Below, in pieces: positions 8,965-18,241 of a DNA stretch of 64,000 bases. The first letter of the stretch is position 1. Every line of letters starts with the position of its first letter. A model generated the notes under the pieces. That model was not told the origin of the DNA, ran no database searches, and saw only the letters and a program-made list of their open reading frames with translations. The translations under genes and the position numbers were made by a program. Origin of the DNA: Halostella limicola (GTDB lineage Archaea > Halobacteriota > Halobacteria > Halobacteriales > Natronoarchaeaceae); NCBI RefSeq assembly GCF_003675875.1, contig NZ_RCDI01000001.1:186001-250000 (forward strand), written 5' to 3'.

Positions 8965-9210
8965 TCAGGGGACGATCTGTTCCCCGTCGTCGTCGTACAC
9001 CGCGATGGCGTCGACCGGGCAGGCCCGCGCGGCGAACTTCGCATCGAGTTCCTCGTCCTCCGGCACCTCGCGGACGACGAGGTCCTCCTCGACCTCCTCG
9101 CCGTCGACCAGGATCGCCTTGCCAGCGTCGGTGTCCTCCTCGAAGCCGTCCCACTCGGCGACGCACTGGAACATGCCGATGCAGGTGTCGCGGTCGAATT
9201 CGACCTTCAT
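8965..9210 (-). CDS. Single-cluster ferredoxin with three cysteines
   Basis: An 81 aa small electron carrier. The visible cysteines are C10 and C16 in DTCIGMFQC and C64 in RACPVDAI, with Met at position 13 where a fourth ligand would sit in a [4Fe-4S] ferredoxin. This pattern fits a [3Fe-4S] ferredoxin of the single-cluster family, as used with cytochrome P450s and other oxidoreductases. The central part is very acidic. It is transcribed alone, convergent with a small gene and divergent from the propeller-like protein. The redox partner is unknown. Confidence 0.88.
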   Translation of the reverse strand: MKVEFDRDTCIGMFQCVAEWDGFEEDTDAGKAILVDGEEVEEDLVVREVPEDEELDAKFAARACPVDAIAVYDDDGEQIVP

Positions 9211-9301
9211 GCGGGACAGTTGGCGGGGTGTTCACATAGTGATGACGGACCCGCGACCCCGACGCGAACTTTAATGGTCGGCCCGCGAGTCGGCAGGGGT
9301 G

Positions 9302-10642
9302 ATGCCCTCCATCTCCCGCAGACGAATTCTGGCGGCGATCGCCGCGAGCGGTGCAGTCGGCGGTAGCGGCGCCGCGGACGAGGCCTGCGTCGGTCGGGGC
9401 GATCCGAACGGCGGCGTAGTCTGGTCCCGGACGTACGGCGAGGACGCGGACGTCGAGTTGGCGGACGCGGTGGTCCGGAGCGACGGCTACGCGCTCGCCG
9501 GAGCGGGACCAGACGACCGCGGCTGGCTCCGCCGGATCGACGGTGACGGCGCTGAGCACTGGCACCGAGAGTACGGCGCGGACGGGGACCGATCGGTTGA
9601 GGCGCTGACGGCGAGCGACGGCGGCTACGTTCTCGCCGGCGCGGCCGAGGGATACGAGCGGCAGTTCGTCACCAGAACCGACGCGGACGGCCGCGAAGAG
9701 TGGACGGAGACCGTCGAGGTAGCCGGCTACCCGGCCTTCGTCGCCGCCGGTTCCGACGGATCGATCGCCCTGGGTGTGACCGAACGGCGCTGGTCGCAGT
9801 CGTCCGAACGCTGGTCACTGCACCTATCGGCGATCGGTCCCGACGGCGACGTCCGGGAACGGCGGTCGTTCGACGGCTACGAGAACCGGCGGGTCGAGGC
9901 GGGCCTGGCGACCGGCGACGGCGTCCTGGTCGCGGGCGAAGACGATACCGACGACCGGGACGACGGCTGGCTCTGGGAGGTCGCCGTCGACGGCGGGATC
10001 GAGGTCGAGCGGACGGCGACGTTCGACCGCGAGATCGTCGCCATCGACCGGCACGAGGACGGAGCCGTCGTGATCGCCGGGACCAACCAGACGTGGCTCG
10101 CGCGCCTCGACTCGGAGTGGAACGTCGAGTGGGAGCGCTCGGAGTTCGACGGTGCCGTGGAGATCAACGACGTGACCGCCGTCCCGGACGGCGTTCTCGC
10201 GGCCGGGTACCTGTGGGCGGGGTGCGCGAGGAAGCCCTGGGCGTTCCGGACGGACCCCGCGGGGACCGAGTCGTGGGCCGCGAGCGACGAAGAGCCGGCG
10301 AACCGACGGTGGCAGTCGGCCCTCCCCGCGGGCGACGGCGAGCGGGTCGTCGCCGCCGGGACCGACTACGAGGACAACGACGCGGTGCTGTCGCTCGTCG
10401 AGGAACCAGAGCCGAACGAGTCGGAACCATCGACTACCGCGACGACTGCGGTCGGAACCTCGACCGGAGTGACGACCAACGGCACCGAGACGAGCGACGA
10501 CACCGAGACGGGCGACGATCCCGCCACTACGACGGAGGACGAATCGACCGCGGGGACCCTGAACGGCTTCGGTCTCGGCGCGGCCGTCGCCGCCCTGACG
10601 GCGGCCGCCGGGTACCGCGCCCGGCGGAACCGGCGCGACTGA
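9302..10642 (+). CDS. Secreted, membrane-anchored propeller-like protein (Tat signal, Thr-rich stalk)
   Basis: A 446 aa exported protein. The N-terminus MPSISRRRILAAIAASGAVG is a twin-arginine-type signal peptide. Residues about 35-360 contain about six imperfect repeats of the DGGYVLAG / DGYALAGAG type, each followed by a Trp-rich strand, suggesting a beta-propeller. A Thr/Ser/Glu-rich stalk (about 370-415) leads to a C-terminal helix (LNGFGLGAAVAALTAAAGYR) with basic residues after it, resembling the PGF-CTERM archaeosortase signal but with Asn for Pro. A TTTAA box lies about 30 bases upstream; a GTG three bases earlier is equally possible as start. Confidence 0.8.
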   Translation: MPSISRRRILAAIAASGAVGGSGAADEACVGRGDPNGGVVWSRTYGEDADVELADAVVRSDGYALAGAGPDDRGWLRRIDGDGAEHWHREYGADGDRSVEALTASDGGYVLAGAAEGYERQFVTRTDADGREEWTETVEVAGYPAFVAAGSDGSIALGVTERRWSQSSERWSLHLSAIGPDGDVRERRSFDGYENRRVEAGLATGDGVLVAGEDDTDDRDDGWLWEVAVDGGIEVERTATFDREIVAIDRHEDGAVVIAGTNQTWLARLDSEWNVEWERSEFDGAVEINDVTAVPDGVLAAGYLWAGCARKPWAFRTDPAGTESWAASDEEPANRRWQSALPAGDGERVVAAGTDYEDNDAVLSLVEEPEPNESEPSTTATTAVGTSTGVTTNGTETSDDTETGDDPATTTEDESTAGTLNGFGLGAAVAALTAAAGYRARRNRRD

Positions 10643-10654
10643 CCGCCCGAGACG

Positions 10655-10666
10655 ACAGTTTAAACC
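10655..10666 (+). promoter_or_regulatory. TATA box of the hel308-cgi121 operon
   Basis: ACAGTTTAAACC is a good archaeal TATA element centred about 30 bases before the hel308 ATG, implying a leaderless or nearly leaderless message. Confidence 0.65.
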
Positions 10667-10690
10667 GCGGGACGCCCCTACGAAGGGCCA

Positions 10691-12970
10691 ATGAAGACAG
10701 CGGACCTGTCGGGGCTCCCGCCCGGCGTCACGGACCACCTGCGGGACCAGGGGATCGAGGAGCTGTACCCCCCGCAGGCCGAGGCGGTCGAGGCGGGCGT
10801 CACCGACGGCGAGAGCGTGGTGGCGAGCGTCCCGACGGCGAGCGGCAAGACCCTCATCGCGGAGCTGGCGATGCTGTCCGCGGTGAAACGCGGGGGGAAG
10901 GCGCTGTACATCGTGCCGCTCCGGGCGCTCGCCAGCGAGAAGAAGGCGGAGTTCGAGGAGTTCGAACAGTACGGCGTCTCCGTCGGCGTCTCGACGGGGA
11001 ACTACGAGAGCGACGGCGAGTGGCTGTCGACGAAAGACATCATCGTCGCGACGAGCGAGAAGGTCGACTCCCTCGTCCGCAACGGCGCGGGGTGGATCGA
11101 GGACCTCTCCTGCGTCGTCGCCGACGAGGTCCACCTGATCGACGACGCCCACCGCGGCCCGACGCTGGAGGTGACGCTGGCGAAACTCCGGAAGCTGAAC
11201 CCGGGGCTGCAGACCGTCGCGCTGTCGGCGACCGTGGGCAACGCCGCGGACATCGCGGCGTGGCTCGACGCCGAACTCGTCGACTCGACGTGGCGACCCA
11301 TCGACCTGAAGAAGGGGGTCCACTACGGGAACGCGCTCCACCTCGACGACGGCACGCAGCGGGAACTCGACGTTCGAAGCGGCGAGAAACAGACCGCCGC
11401 GGTCGTCCGCGACACGCTGGAGGACGGCGGGTCGTCGCTGGTGTTCGTCAACTCCCGGCGGAACGCGGAGGCGGCGGCGCGCCGGCTCGCCGACACCGTC
11501 GAACCGCACCTCACCGACGAGGAGCGCGACGAACTCGCCGGCGTCGCCGAGGAGATCCGGGACGTGAGCGACACGGAGACGAGCGACGACCTGGCGGACG
11601 CCGTCGCGAAGGGGGCGGCGTTCCACCACGCCGGCCTCGCGAGCGACCACCGGGCGCTGGTCGAGGACGCGTTCCGCGACCGCCTGTTGAAGGTGATCAG
11701 CGCGACGCCGACGCTCGCGGCGGGCGTGAACACGCCGAGCCGCCGGGTCGTCGTCCGCGACTGGCGGCGCTACGACGGCACGGCCGGGGGGATGCAGCCG
11801 CTCGACGTGCTGGAGGTCCACCAGATGATGGGCCGCGCGGGCCGACCGGGGATGGACCCGTACGGCGAGGCCGTGCTGATCGCCAGTAGCCACGACGAGC
11901 TCGACGAGCTGTTCGACCGCTACGTGTACGCCGACCCCGAACCGGTCCGGTCGAAGCTCGCCGCGGAACCGGCACTGCGGACGCACGTCCTCGCCACGAT
12001 CGCGACCGGGTTCGCCGCGTCACGCGAGGACCTGCTCTCGTTCCTCGAAGGGACCCTCTACTTCTCGCAGACGACGGAAGAGGGGCGACTGGAGACGGTG
12101 ACCGACAACGTCCTCGACTACCTGGAGCGCAACGAGTTCGTTGAAGAGGAGGGCGGCACGCTCACGGCGACCAACCTCGGACACACCGTCTCGCGGCTCT
12201 ACCTCGACCCGATGAGCGCCGCCGAGATCGTCGACGGCCTGCGAGCAGTCGAGGGGCGACCGTCGGCGCTCGGCCTCTACCACCTCGTCTCGCGCACGCC
12301 GGACATGTACGAACTGTACCTCCGCTCGGGCGACCGCGAGGAGTACACCGAACTCTGCTACGAGCGCGAGTCGGAGCTGCTCGGGAAGACCCCCAGCGAG
12401 TTCGAGGACGAGCGCTTCGAGGACTGGCTGTCGGCGCTCAAGACGGCGAAGCTGCTGGAGGACTGGGCGAGCGAGATCGACGAGGACCGCATCACCGAGC
12501 GCTACGGCGTCGGTCCCGGCGACATCCGCGGGAAGGTCGACACCGCGGAGTGGCTGCTCAACGCCGCCGAGCAGCTGGCGAACGAACTCGACGTGGGCGA
12601 GGAGGCCGCAATCCGCGAGGCGCGCAAGCGCGTCCAGTACGGCGTCGGCGAGGAACTGCTCGATCTGGCTGGCGTGCGGAGCGTCGGTCGGAAGCGCGCC
12701 AGACGGCTGTACGAGGCCGGCATCGAGACGCGAGCCGACCTCCGCGAAGCGGACAAGTCCGTCGTACTGAGCGCCCTCCGAGGTCGCCGGAAGACCGCCG
12801 AGAACGTGCTCGAAAACGCCGGCCGCGAGGACGCCTCGATGGAGGGCATCGAGGAGGCCGAGGGGGACGCGGCGCCCGGGATCGCGGAGTCGAGCGGCGG
12901 AGCCGACGCCGGATCCGCGGGCGATCCGGAGGAGGAAGACGCCGGCCAGGCCAGCCTGGGTGATTTCTGA
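10691..12970 (+). CDS. hel308: ATP-dependent DNA helicase Hel308
   Basis: A 759 aa Ski2-like SF2 helicase that unwinds lagging strands at stalled forks (archaeal HelQ). Visible parts are the Q-motif region ([12 protein letters not shown]), Walker A PTASGKT (about 48-54), the DEVH box (about 143), [13 protein letters not shown]-like motif VI ([10 protein letters not shown]), a winged-helix/ratchet region, and a C-terminal helix-hairpin-helix [19 protein letters not shown]. The last residues are QASLGDF, a PIP-box-like PCNA-binding motif at the extreme C-terminus. The stop overlaps the start of cgi121 (TGATG). Confidence 0.96.
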   Translation: MKTADLSGLPPGVTDHLRDQGIEELYPPQAEAVEAGVTDGESVVASVPTASGKTLIAELAMLSAVKRGGKALYIVPLRALASEKKAEFEEFEQYGVSVGVSTGNYESDGEWLSTKDIIVATSEKVDSLVRNGAGWIEDLSCVVADEVHLIDDAHRGPTLEVTLAKLRKLNPGLQTVALSATVGNAADIAAWLDAELVDSTWRPIDLKKGVHYGNALHLDDGTQRELDVRSGEKQTAAVVRDTLEDGGSSLVFVNSRRNAEAAARRLADTVEPHLTDEERDELAGVAEEIRDVSDTETSDDLADAVAKGAAFHHAGLASDHRALVEDAFRDRLLKVISATPTLAAGVNTPSRRVVVRDWRRYDGTAGGMQPLDVLEVHQMMGRAGRPGMDPYGEAVLIASSHDELDELFDRYVYADPEPVRSKLAAEPALRTHVLATIATGFAASREDLLSFLEGTLYFSQTTEEGRLETVTDNVLDYLERNEFVEEEGGTLTATNLGHTVSRLYLDPMSAAEIVDGLRAVEGRPSALGLYHLVSRTPDMYELYLRSGDREEYTELCYERESELLGKTPSEFEDERFEDWLSALKTAKLLEDWASEIDEDRITERYGVGPGDIRGKVDTAEWLLNAAEQLANELDVGEEAAIREARKRVQYGVGEELLDLAGVRSVGRKRARRLYEAGIETRADLREADKSVVLSALRGRRKTAENVLENAGREDASMEGIEEAEGDAAPGIAESSGGADAGSAGDPEEEDAGQASLGDF

Positions 12971-13482
12971 TGGAACTCGTCGAGGGAACCCTGACGGTCG
13001 CGGACACCGACGCGCTGGTCGAGCGCCTCGGCGAGATCGGCGACGAGCACGGCTGTTCGGTGCAGGCGTTCGACGCCCGCTACGTCGCCGGGCGCGAGCA
13101 CCTCGAACGCGCCGTCGCGCTGGCGGACCGGGCGATCGATCGCGGCGAGAACGTCGCTCGCGACCGCGCCGTCGAGATCCTGCTGTACGCCGCCGGCCGC
13201 CGGCAGATCAACCAGGCACTGGAGATGGGCGTCGGTGAGGGCGAAGGGGCCGCGGTCGTACTGGTCGACGCGGGCGGCGCCGGCGGAGACGAGGCGAGCG
13301 CGGTGGAAGCGGTCAGGGCGGCGCTCGACCTCGAACCGACGCCCACGGTCGGCGTCGAGCACGCCGACGAAGAGCGCCTGCAGGCGTTCTTCGATGTCAC
13401 GGACGCCGAGCGGGCGGCGACCGACGCGACGCTCGCCGACCTCGTGTGCGAGCGCGTCGCCCTCCTCGACGTCGAGAAGTAG
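12970..13482 (+). CDS. cgi121: KEOPS complex subunit Cgi121
   Basis: A 170 aa subunit of the KEOPS/EKC complex, which makes the t6A modification of tRNA; Cgi121 binds tRNA and contacts Bud32. The family signature is visible in the N-terminal and central parts: FDARYVAGREHLERAVALA, then ILLYAAGRRQINQALEMGV. A haloarchaeal acidic tail follows. Its ATG overlaps the hel308 TGA, so the tRNA-modification factor is translationally coupled to a repair helicase. Confidence 0.93.
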   Translation: MELVEGTLTVADTDALVERLGEIGDEHGCSVQAFDARYVAGREHLERAVALADRAIDRGENVARDRAVEILLYAAGRRQINQALEMGVGEGEGAAVVLVDAGGAGGDEASAVEAVRAALDLEPTPTVGVEHADEERLQAFFDVTDAERAATDATLADLVCERVALLDVEK

Positions 13483-13526
13483 AGGGCGGCTGAACGCTTT
13501 TGTCCGCCGCGGCCGAACTCGGGGGC

Positions 13527-14840
13527 ATGTCCCCGCGGCTCGACGATCCGTTCGATATCGGCGGTCTCACCGTCCCCAACCGGCTCTACCGCGCGCCGTT
13601 GCTGGAGTGCGCCGGCAACGGCCCGGACGCCGTCGAGACGCTGATCGCAGACCTCGAACCGGCCGCGGAGTCGGGCGTCGGACTGGTCTGTCAGGGCGCG
13701 ACCATCGTCCGCGGCGAGGGCGGGTGCGCCGCGCCGGGGATGACGCGGGTCCACGACCCCGAGTTCGTCTCCCGACTGTCGGCGCTCACCGACGCGATCC
13801 ACGACCACGGCGGGCGGATCTTCGTCCAGTTGGAGCACGGCGGCCTGCGGAGCATGGAGACGTGGCACGCAGAGTACCGGGCGGAACACCCCGACCTGCA
13901 GCAGCTCGCGGTGTCGCCGCTCCCCCGGCCGCTCCGGGCGCTCGACCGCCTCGGGTTCCTGGAGTACGACCCGCACGTCATGACGACCGAGGAGGTGTAC
14001 GACCTCGCGGAGGACTTCGCGGCCGCCGTGGAGCGAGCGGTCGACGCGGGGTACGACGGGATCCACCTCGCGGGGGCGAACATGGGCGTCGTCCAGCAGT
14101 TCCTATCGCCGTTTTACAACCGCCGCGACGACGAGTTCGGCGGGTCGCTCCGTGACAGGGCGCGCTTTCTGGCGGTCGTCCACGACCGGATCCGGGAGCG
14201 GGTCGGCGACGTGCCGCTGATGACGAAAGTGCCCGCAGAGACGGCCGCGCCCGCCGTCGTCCGGCGGAAACTCTCGCTTTCGGACGGGGTCCGGATCGCG
14301 GAGACGCTGGAAGCGGTCGGCTACGACGCCGTCGTCCCCGTGCAGGGGTCGGTCGTCTGGGACATGAGCATCGTCCGCGGGGAGTACCCCGAACGCGCGT
14401 GGTCGGACGAGCGGTTTCAGTCGGGGTACGACGCGGCGTTCGGCGGGCCGCTGCGCAAGCGCGTCGTCGCCGCGCTCAACCGCCTCCAGTCGCTTCAGTA
14501 CGACTTCGAGCCGGCCTGGAACGCCGAGTTCTGCCGCGAGGTCCGCGACCGGGTGGACGTGCCGGTCCTCGGGGAGGGGGGGATACGGGGGCGGGAGCAG
14601 ATGGATCGCCTCCTCGGCGACGCCTGCGACGCCGTTGGCCTCGGCCGCCCGTTCTACGCCGAACCGCGGATCGGCGCTCGCTTGCTCGACCGCGACGGCG
14701 CGAGGGCGGTCTGCGAGAACTGCAACAACTGCACCGTCCCCCAGGTGACGGGCGCGCCCGGCGTCTGCCGGACGCCATCCGTGCTGGAGGCCCGCGGTCG
14801 ACTCGACCGCGCCGGCGAGTACGATCGCCGCGACGACTGA
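13527..14840 (+). CDS. Old Yellow Enzyme-family NADH:flavin oxidoreductase, single domain
   Basis: A 437 aa FMN-dependent ene-reductase-type TIM barrel. Starts MSPRLDDPFDIGGLTVPNR. The conserved OYE stretch is FLSPFYNRRDDEFGGSLRDR (about 200-220), and the FMN phosphate loop is GEGGIRG with VGLGRPFYAEP (about 350-385). A C-terminal C-x2-C-x2-C-x11-C cluster (about 393-411) resembles the [4Fe-4S] site of 2,4-dienoyl-CoA reductases, yet the FAD/NAD(P) domain that normally follows is absent. A TTG 27 bases upstream is less likely; a CGCTTTT element lies about 28 bases before this ATG. Substrate unknown. Confidence 0.85.
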   Translation: MSPRLDDPFDIGGLTVPNRLYRAPLLECAGNGPDAVETLIADLEPAAESGVGLVCQGATIVRGEGGCAAPGMTRVHDPEFVSRLSALTDAIHDHGGRIFVQLEHGGLRSMETWHAEYRAEHPDLQQLAVSPLPRPLRALDRLGFLEYDPHVMTTEEVYDLAEDFAAAVERAVDAGYDGIHLAGANMGVVQQFLSPFYNRRDDEFGGSLRDRARFLAVVHDRIRERVGDVPLMTKVPAETAAPAVVRRKLSLSDGVRIAETLEAVGYDAVVPVQGSVVWDMSIVRGEYPERAWSDERFQSGYDAAFGGPLRKRVVAALNRLQSLQYDFEPAWNAEFCREVRDRVDVPVLGEGGIRGREQMDRLLGDACDAVGLGRPFYAEPRIGARLLDRDGARAVCENCNNCTVPQVTGAPGVCRTPSVLEARGRLDRAGEYDRRDD

Positions 14841-14967
14841 TTAGACTATTGTCACTTTCACCGCGGTCGTCAGAAAGATAACGGATGAACAAGTAACAAC
14901 AGTGTGATGGTTTCACAGGCATCGAATCCACGAAACGGCCCTTACCGCCCCGTACACGGTCATACCC

Positions 14968-15120
14968 ATGACACAGTGCAATAACTGCACCGACGCGATC
15001 GCGGAGGACGACGAGACGCACGTCGTGGTCGTGAAGCCGATGGAGTTCAAGGGGGAGAACCAGCGCATCGAGCACTACTACTGCTCTATCAACTGCCTGG
15101 TAGAACGCGCCCGCCAGTAA
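14968..15120 (+). CDS. Small CxxC zinc-finger protein (50 aa)
   Basis: A 50-residue frame, MTQCNNCTDAIAEDDETHVV ... HYYCSINCLVERARQ. Two cysteine pairs (C-x2-C and C-x3-C) separated by about 30 residues, with a nearby His, fit a single zinc-binding knuckle like the zinc-finger microproteins common in haloarchaea. No other domain is present. It stands alone between the OYE gene and tfb. A regulatory or protein-protein role is possible but unproven. Confidence 0.75.
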   Translation: MTQCNNCTDAIAEDDETHVVVVKPMEFKGENQRIEHYYCSINCLVERARQ

Positions 15121-15386
15121 CTGACAGAAACGCGTTACGACCGTCGGGGAAACGGGGTCCTACGGCCGCCTAGCGGAGACTAAACTCCGGGAGAAAACCG
15201 CGCTGTGCGGCGCTCTCCCCTCAGTCGGGAGTAACCTTTCGTTGCCGTCAGCGAGGGGATCATAGCGGGTTCATAACAAAGGCTGGGGATCGGTAAGGCA
15301 AAAGCGGACGAGGGGGATGAGGCCGCCGGACGCGGACGGCGTTTTTCGAGGTCTCGAAATCGCCAGTCGCCGCCGTCACCCCCCGG

Positions 15387-16358
15387 ATGCACACAATGTC
15401 ACGACTGAACACTACTCGAACCGGCCGTCGGGCGGAGATCGAACCGGAGAGTAAAGAGGAGGGCTCCGAGTGCCCGGAGTGCGGCACTGAACAGTTCATA
15501 CAGAGCCCCGACCGGGGTGAGCTAGTCTGCTCCGACTGCGGGCTCGTCGTCGACGACGAGGCGATAGACTACGGGCCGGAGTGGCGCGCGTTCAGTCACA
15601 AGGAACGCCAGGAGAAGTCCCGGGTCGGCGCGCCGACGACGAAGACGATGCACGACCGGGGGCTCACGACCGACATCGACTGGCGCAACACGGACGCCAA
15701 GGGCCGCTCTATCGACTCGGAGAAGCGGGGACAGCTCCACCGGCTGCGCAAGTGGCAGCGGCGGATCCGCACGCGGGACGCGGGCGAGCGCAACCTGAAA
15801 CAGGCGCTCTCGGAGATCGACCGGATGGCGTCGGCGCTCGGCGTCCCCCGGTTCGTCCGCGAGATCGCGAGCGTGATGTACCGCCGCGCGCTGGACGAGG
15901 ACCTCATCCGCGGCCGCTCGATCGAGGGCGTCGCCACCGCGACGCTGTACGCCTCCTGTCGCAAGGAGGGCATCGCGCGGAGCCTGGAGGAGATCACCGA
16001 GGTCTCCCGGGTCGACCGTCGCGAGATCGGCCGCACGTACCGCTACATCTCCCAGGAGCTCGGCCTGGAGATGAAGCCGGTCGACCCCAAGCAGTTCGTG
16101 CCGCGGTTCTGCTCGGAGCTCGACGTGAGCGAGAAGGTCCGAACCCGCGCCAGGGAGATCGTCGAGGAGACGGCGAAGGAGGGCCTTCACTCCGGGAAGT
16201 CCCCGACGGGCTTCGCCGCCGCGGCCATCTACACCGCGTCGCTGGACTGCGACGAGAAGCAGACCCAGCGCGAGGTGGCGGAGGTCGCGCAGGTGACGGA
16301 AGTGACCATCCGGAACCGGTATCAGGAACAGACCAACGTGCTCGAAGGCGAGAGCTAA
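15387..16358 (+). CDS. tfb: Transcription initiation factor IIB (TFB)
   Basis: A 323 aa archaeal TFIIB homologue that bridges TBP-TATA-BRE and RNA polymerase. It has an N-terminal zinc ribbon (CPECG about residue 29, CSDCG about 49), a B-reader/linker segment ([20 protein letters not shown]), and two cyclin-fold repeats (about 125-210 and 220-305), the second ending in the recognition helix region [16 protein letters not shown]. Haloarchaea encode several TFB paralogues; which one this is cannot be told. A second in-frame ATG at 15396 ([10 protein letters not shown]) is an alternative start. Confidence 0.96.
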   Translation: MHTMSRLNTTRTGRRAEIEPESKEEGSECPECGTEQFIQSPDRGELVCSDCGLVVDDEAIDYGPEWRAFSHKERQEKSRVGAPTTKTMHDRGLTTDIDWRNTDAKGRSIDSEKRGQLHRLRKWQRRIRTRDAGERNLKQALSEIDRMASALGVPRFVREIASVMYRRALDEDLIRGRSIEGVATATLYASCRKEGIARSLEEITEVSRVDRREIGRTYRYISQELGLEMKPVDPKQFVPRFCSELDVSEKVRTRAREIVEETAKEGLHSGKSPTGFAAAAIYTASLDCDEKQTQREVAEVAQVTEVTIRNRYQEQTNVLEGES

Positions 16359-16390
16359 CCTTTTCCTCGGCGCGTTCGTAGGTCGCCCGC

Positions 16391-16822
16391 ATGGCAGGGA
16401 CCGATCTCGCGCGCCACGTCGAGGGCATCGTCCACCGGGAGACGCAGGTACACGAGGACGGCCTCGACCTGACCGTCGCCGAGGTGTACGAAGTCGAGAG
16501 CCCCGGCCGCGTCGACTTCGGCGGCGGGGAACTCGAAGCGGCCGACCTCGAACCGCACGAACGGACCTGGCGGAGCGAGGACGACGACTACCAGTGGTGG
16601 CACTTAGACGCCGGCCAGTACCTGATCGAGCACAACGAGTCCTTCGCCGGCGACGCGCGCCTCACCCTCCAGACGCGGGACGAACTGCTCGCGCGCGGCG
16701 CGTTCCACCCGACGCTGACCGTCGCCGAACTCGACCGCGTGCCGCTGTCGGTCGGCGGGGCGGGGATCCGCCTGAAGGAGAACGCCCGGGTGTCGACGGT
16801 CGTGGACGCTGCGGAGCGGTAG
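16391..16822 (+). CDS. dUTPase/dCTP deaminase-family protein
   Basis: A 143 aa protein of the trimeric dUTPase/dCTP-deaminase fold, which removes dUTP or makes dUMP from dCTP to keep uracil out of DNA. The best signatures are LTLQTRDELLARGAFHPTL and, near the C-terminus, PLSVGGAGIRLKENARVS, which matches the last conserved beta strand of the archaeal family. It is shorter than a classical bifunctional dCTP deaminase. It starts 32 bases after tfb and may be co-transcribed with it. Deaminase versus dUTPase activity cannot be decided from this sequence. Confidence 0.75.
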   Translation: MAGTDLARHVEGIVHRETQVHEDGLDLTVAEVYEVESPGRVDFGGGELEAADLEPHERTWRSEDDDYQWWHLDAGQYLIEHNESFAGDARLTLQTRDELLARGAFHPTLTVAELDRVPLSVGGAGIRLKENARVSTVVDAAER

Positions 16823-16829
16823 GGGCGTC

Positions 16830-18083
16830 TCAGGTCCCCGAGAGCCGCGCCAGCGCCCCCGCCAACACCGTGGTCGCGGCCGCGCAGTCCGCCCAGTCCG
16901 TCCACTCCAGGGGGTTGTGCGAGATGCCGTCCCGCGACGGCGCGAACAGCATCCCGGCGTCGGTGACGTCGGCGACGTGCATCGTGTCGTGGGCCGCGCC
17001 GGAGTGCATGTCCAGCGTCTCGATACCGGCGTCGTCGCCCGCCCCGTGCAGCGCGTCCCGACACCGGTCGTCCATCGGGGTCGGCGCGAGGTCGAACGGC
17101 CGAGAGAGTGCCGTCTCGACGCCGCGCTCGCGTTCGAGGCGAGCGAGGCTGTCCCGCGCCCGACCGACGATCGCGTCCATCGATTCCGCCTCCACGTCCC
17201 GGACGTCGAGTCCCAACTCCACCCGTCCGGGGACGACGTTCGTCGCGTTCGGCGAGACGTCGAGCGAGCCGACGGTCCCGACGGCGGCGGGGCTGTCGGC
17301 CGCGACGCGGTCCGTCGCGGCGCGCTCGACGTCGAGGACGAACTCGCTGGCCGCCGCGAGCGAGTCAGTGCGGTCGCCCATCGGCGTGGACCCGGCGTGG
17401 TTCGCCTCGCCCGCGACGGTCACCTCGCAGTGAGTGATGCCGGTGACGGTCGTGACGACGCCGACCGGGACGCCGGCGTCTTCGAGGCGCCGGCTCTGCT
17501 CGACGTGGAGTTCCAGCCAGGCGTCCCACGCCGCCGCGTCGAGGCGGCCGTCGCCGCGGTAGCCGATATCGTCGAGCGCGTCGCCCAGCGCGGTTCCCCC
17601 GTCGTCGCGCAGTTCGAGGGCGTCCTCGGCGGATCGCCGACCGGCGGCGACCGACGAGCCGAGCAGACCCGAAGCGAACCTGCCGCCCTCCTCCTCGGTG
17701 AACGACACCACCTCGACCGGGCGCTCCGGCGAGCAGTCGGCGTCCTGTATCGCCCGGACGGCTTCGAGCGCGGCGTACACGCCCAGCGGTCCGTCGAAGA
17801 TACCGCCTTCCGGAACGGAGTCGAGGTGGCTCCCGGCGGCGACAGGGGCTGCGTCGCCGGTGCCGGGCGGCGACCAGCGCCCGACGACGTTCCCGACGGC
17901 GTCGACGCGGACGTCCAGACCGGCGTCTTCCAGCCGTTCGACGAGGTGATCGCGGGCGCGGCAGTTGGCGTCGGTGCCGGTCCGCACGGTCCGACCGCGC
18001 CCCTCCGGGACGTCGACGGCCCCGAACTCGGCGTTTCGCTCGATGTCCTCGCGGAGTCGCCGTTCGCTGACCGGGAGGTCCAT
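16830..18083 (-). CDS. M20-family amidohydrolase (hydantoinase/carbamoylase type)
   Basis: A 417 aa binuclear metal hydrolase of the N-carbamoyl-amino acid / allantoate / ureidoglycolate amidohydrolase group. Metal-binding and catalytic motifs are visible in order: AAGSHLDSVPEGGIFDGPLG (His and Asp ligands), SFTEEEGGRF (Glu pair), LELHVEQSRRLE, and the C-terminal SRDGISHNPLEWT histidine. A lid/dimerisation domain lies between about 210 and 325 (GEANHAGSTPMGDRTD). The start MDLPVSERRLREDIE is chosen because upstream codons read through unrelated low-complexity sequence. Substrate unknown; purine or pyrimidine nitrogen recycling is likely. Confidence 0.88.
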   Translation of the reverse strand: MDLPVSERRLREDIERNAEFGAVDVPEGRGRTVRTGTDANCRARDHLVERLEDAGLDVRVDAVGNVVGRWSPPGTGDAAPVAAGSHLDSVPEGGIFDGPLGVYAALEAVRAIQDADCSPERPVEVVSFTEEEGGRFASGLLGSSVAAGRRSAEDALELRDDGGTALGDALDDIGYRGDGRLDAAAWDAWLELHVEQSRRLEDAGVPVGVVTTVTGITHCEVTVAGEANHAGSTPMGDRTDSLAAASEFVLDVERAATDRVAADSPAAVGTVGSLDVSPNATNVVPGRVELGLDVRDVEAESMDAIVGRARDSLARLERERGVETALSRPFDLAPTPMDDRCRDALHGAGDDAGIETLDMHSGAAHDTMHVADVTDAGMLFAPSRDGISHNPLEWTDWADCAAATTVLAGALARLSGT

Positions 18084-18241
18084 GCGTTCACCTTCGGACG
18101 AACGGCCTTCGCTGTTCGGGACGAGCGTGTCGCGACGGCCGGCGCTCCGGGAGAATGGACGGGGAGCGACGGGCGCGAAACCGACGGAACGCGGAACCGC
18201 GGTGCGGGAAAACGATAGGGGGCCGACGGCCGGCGGCGAGC

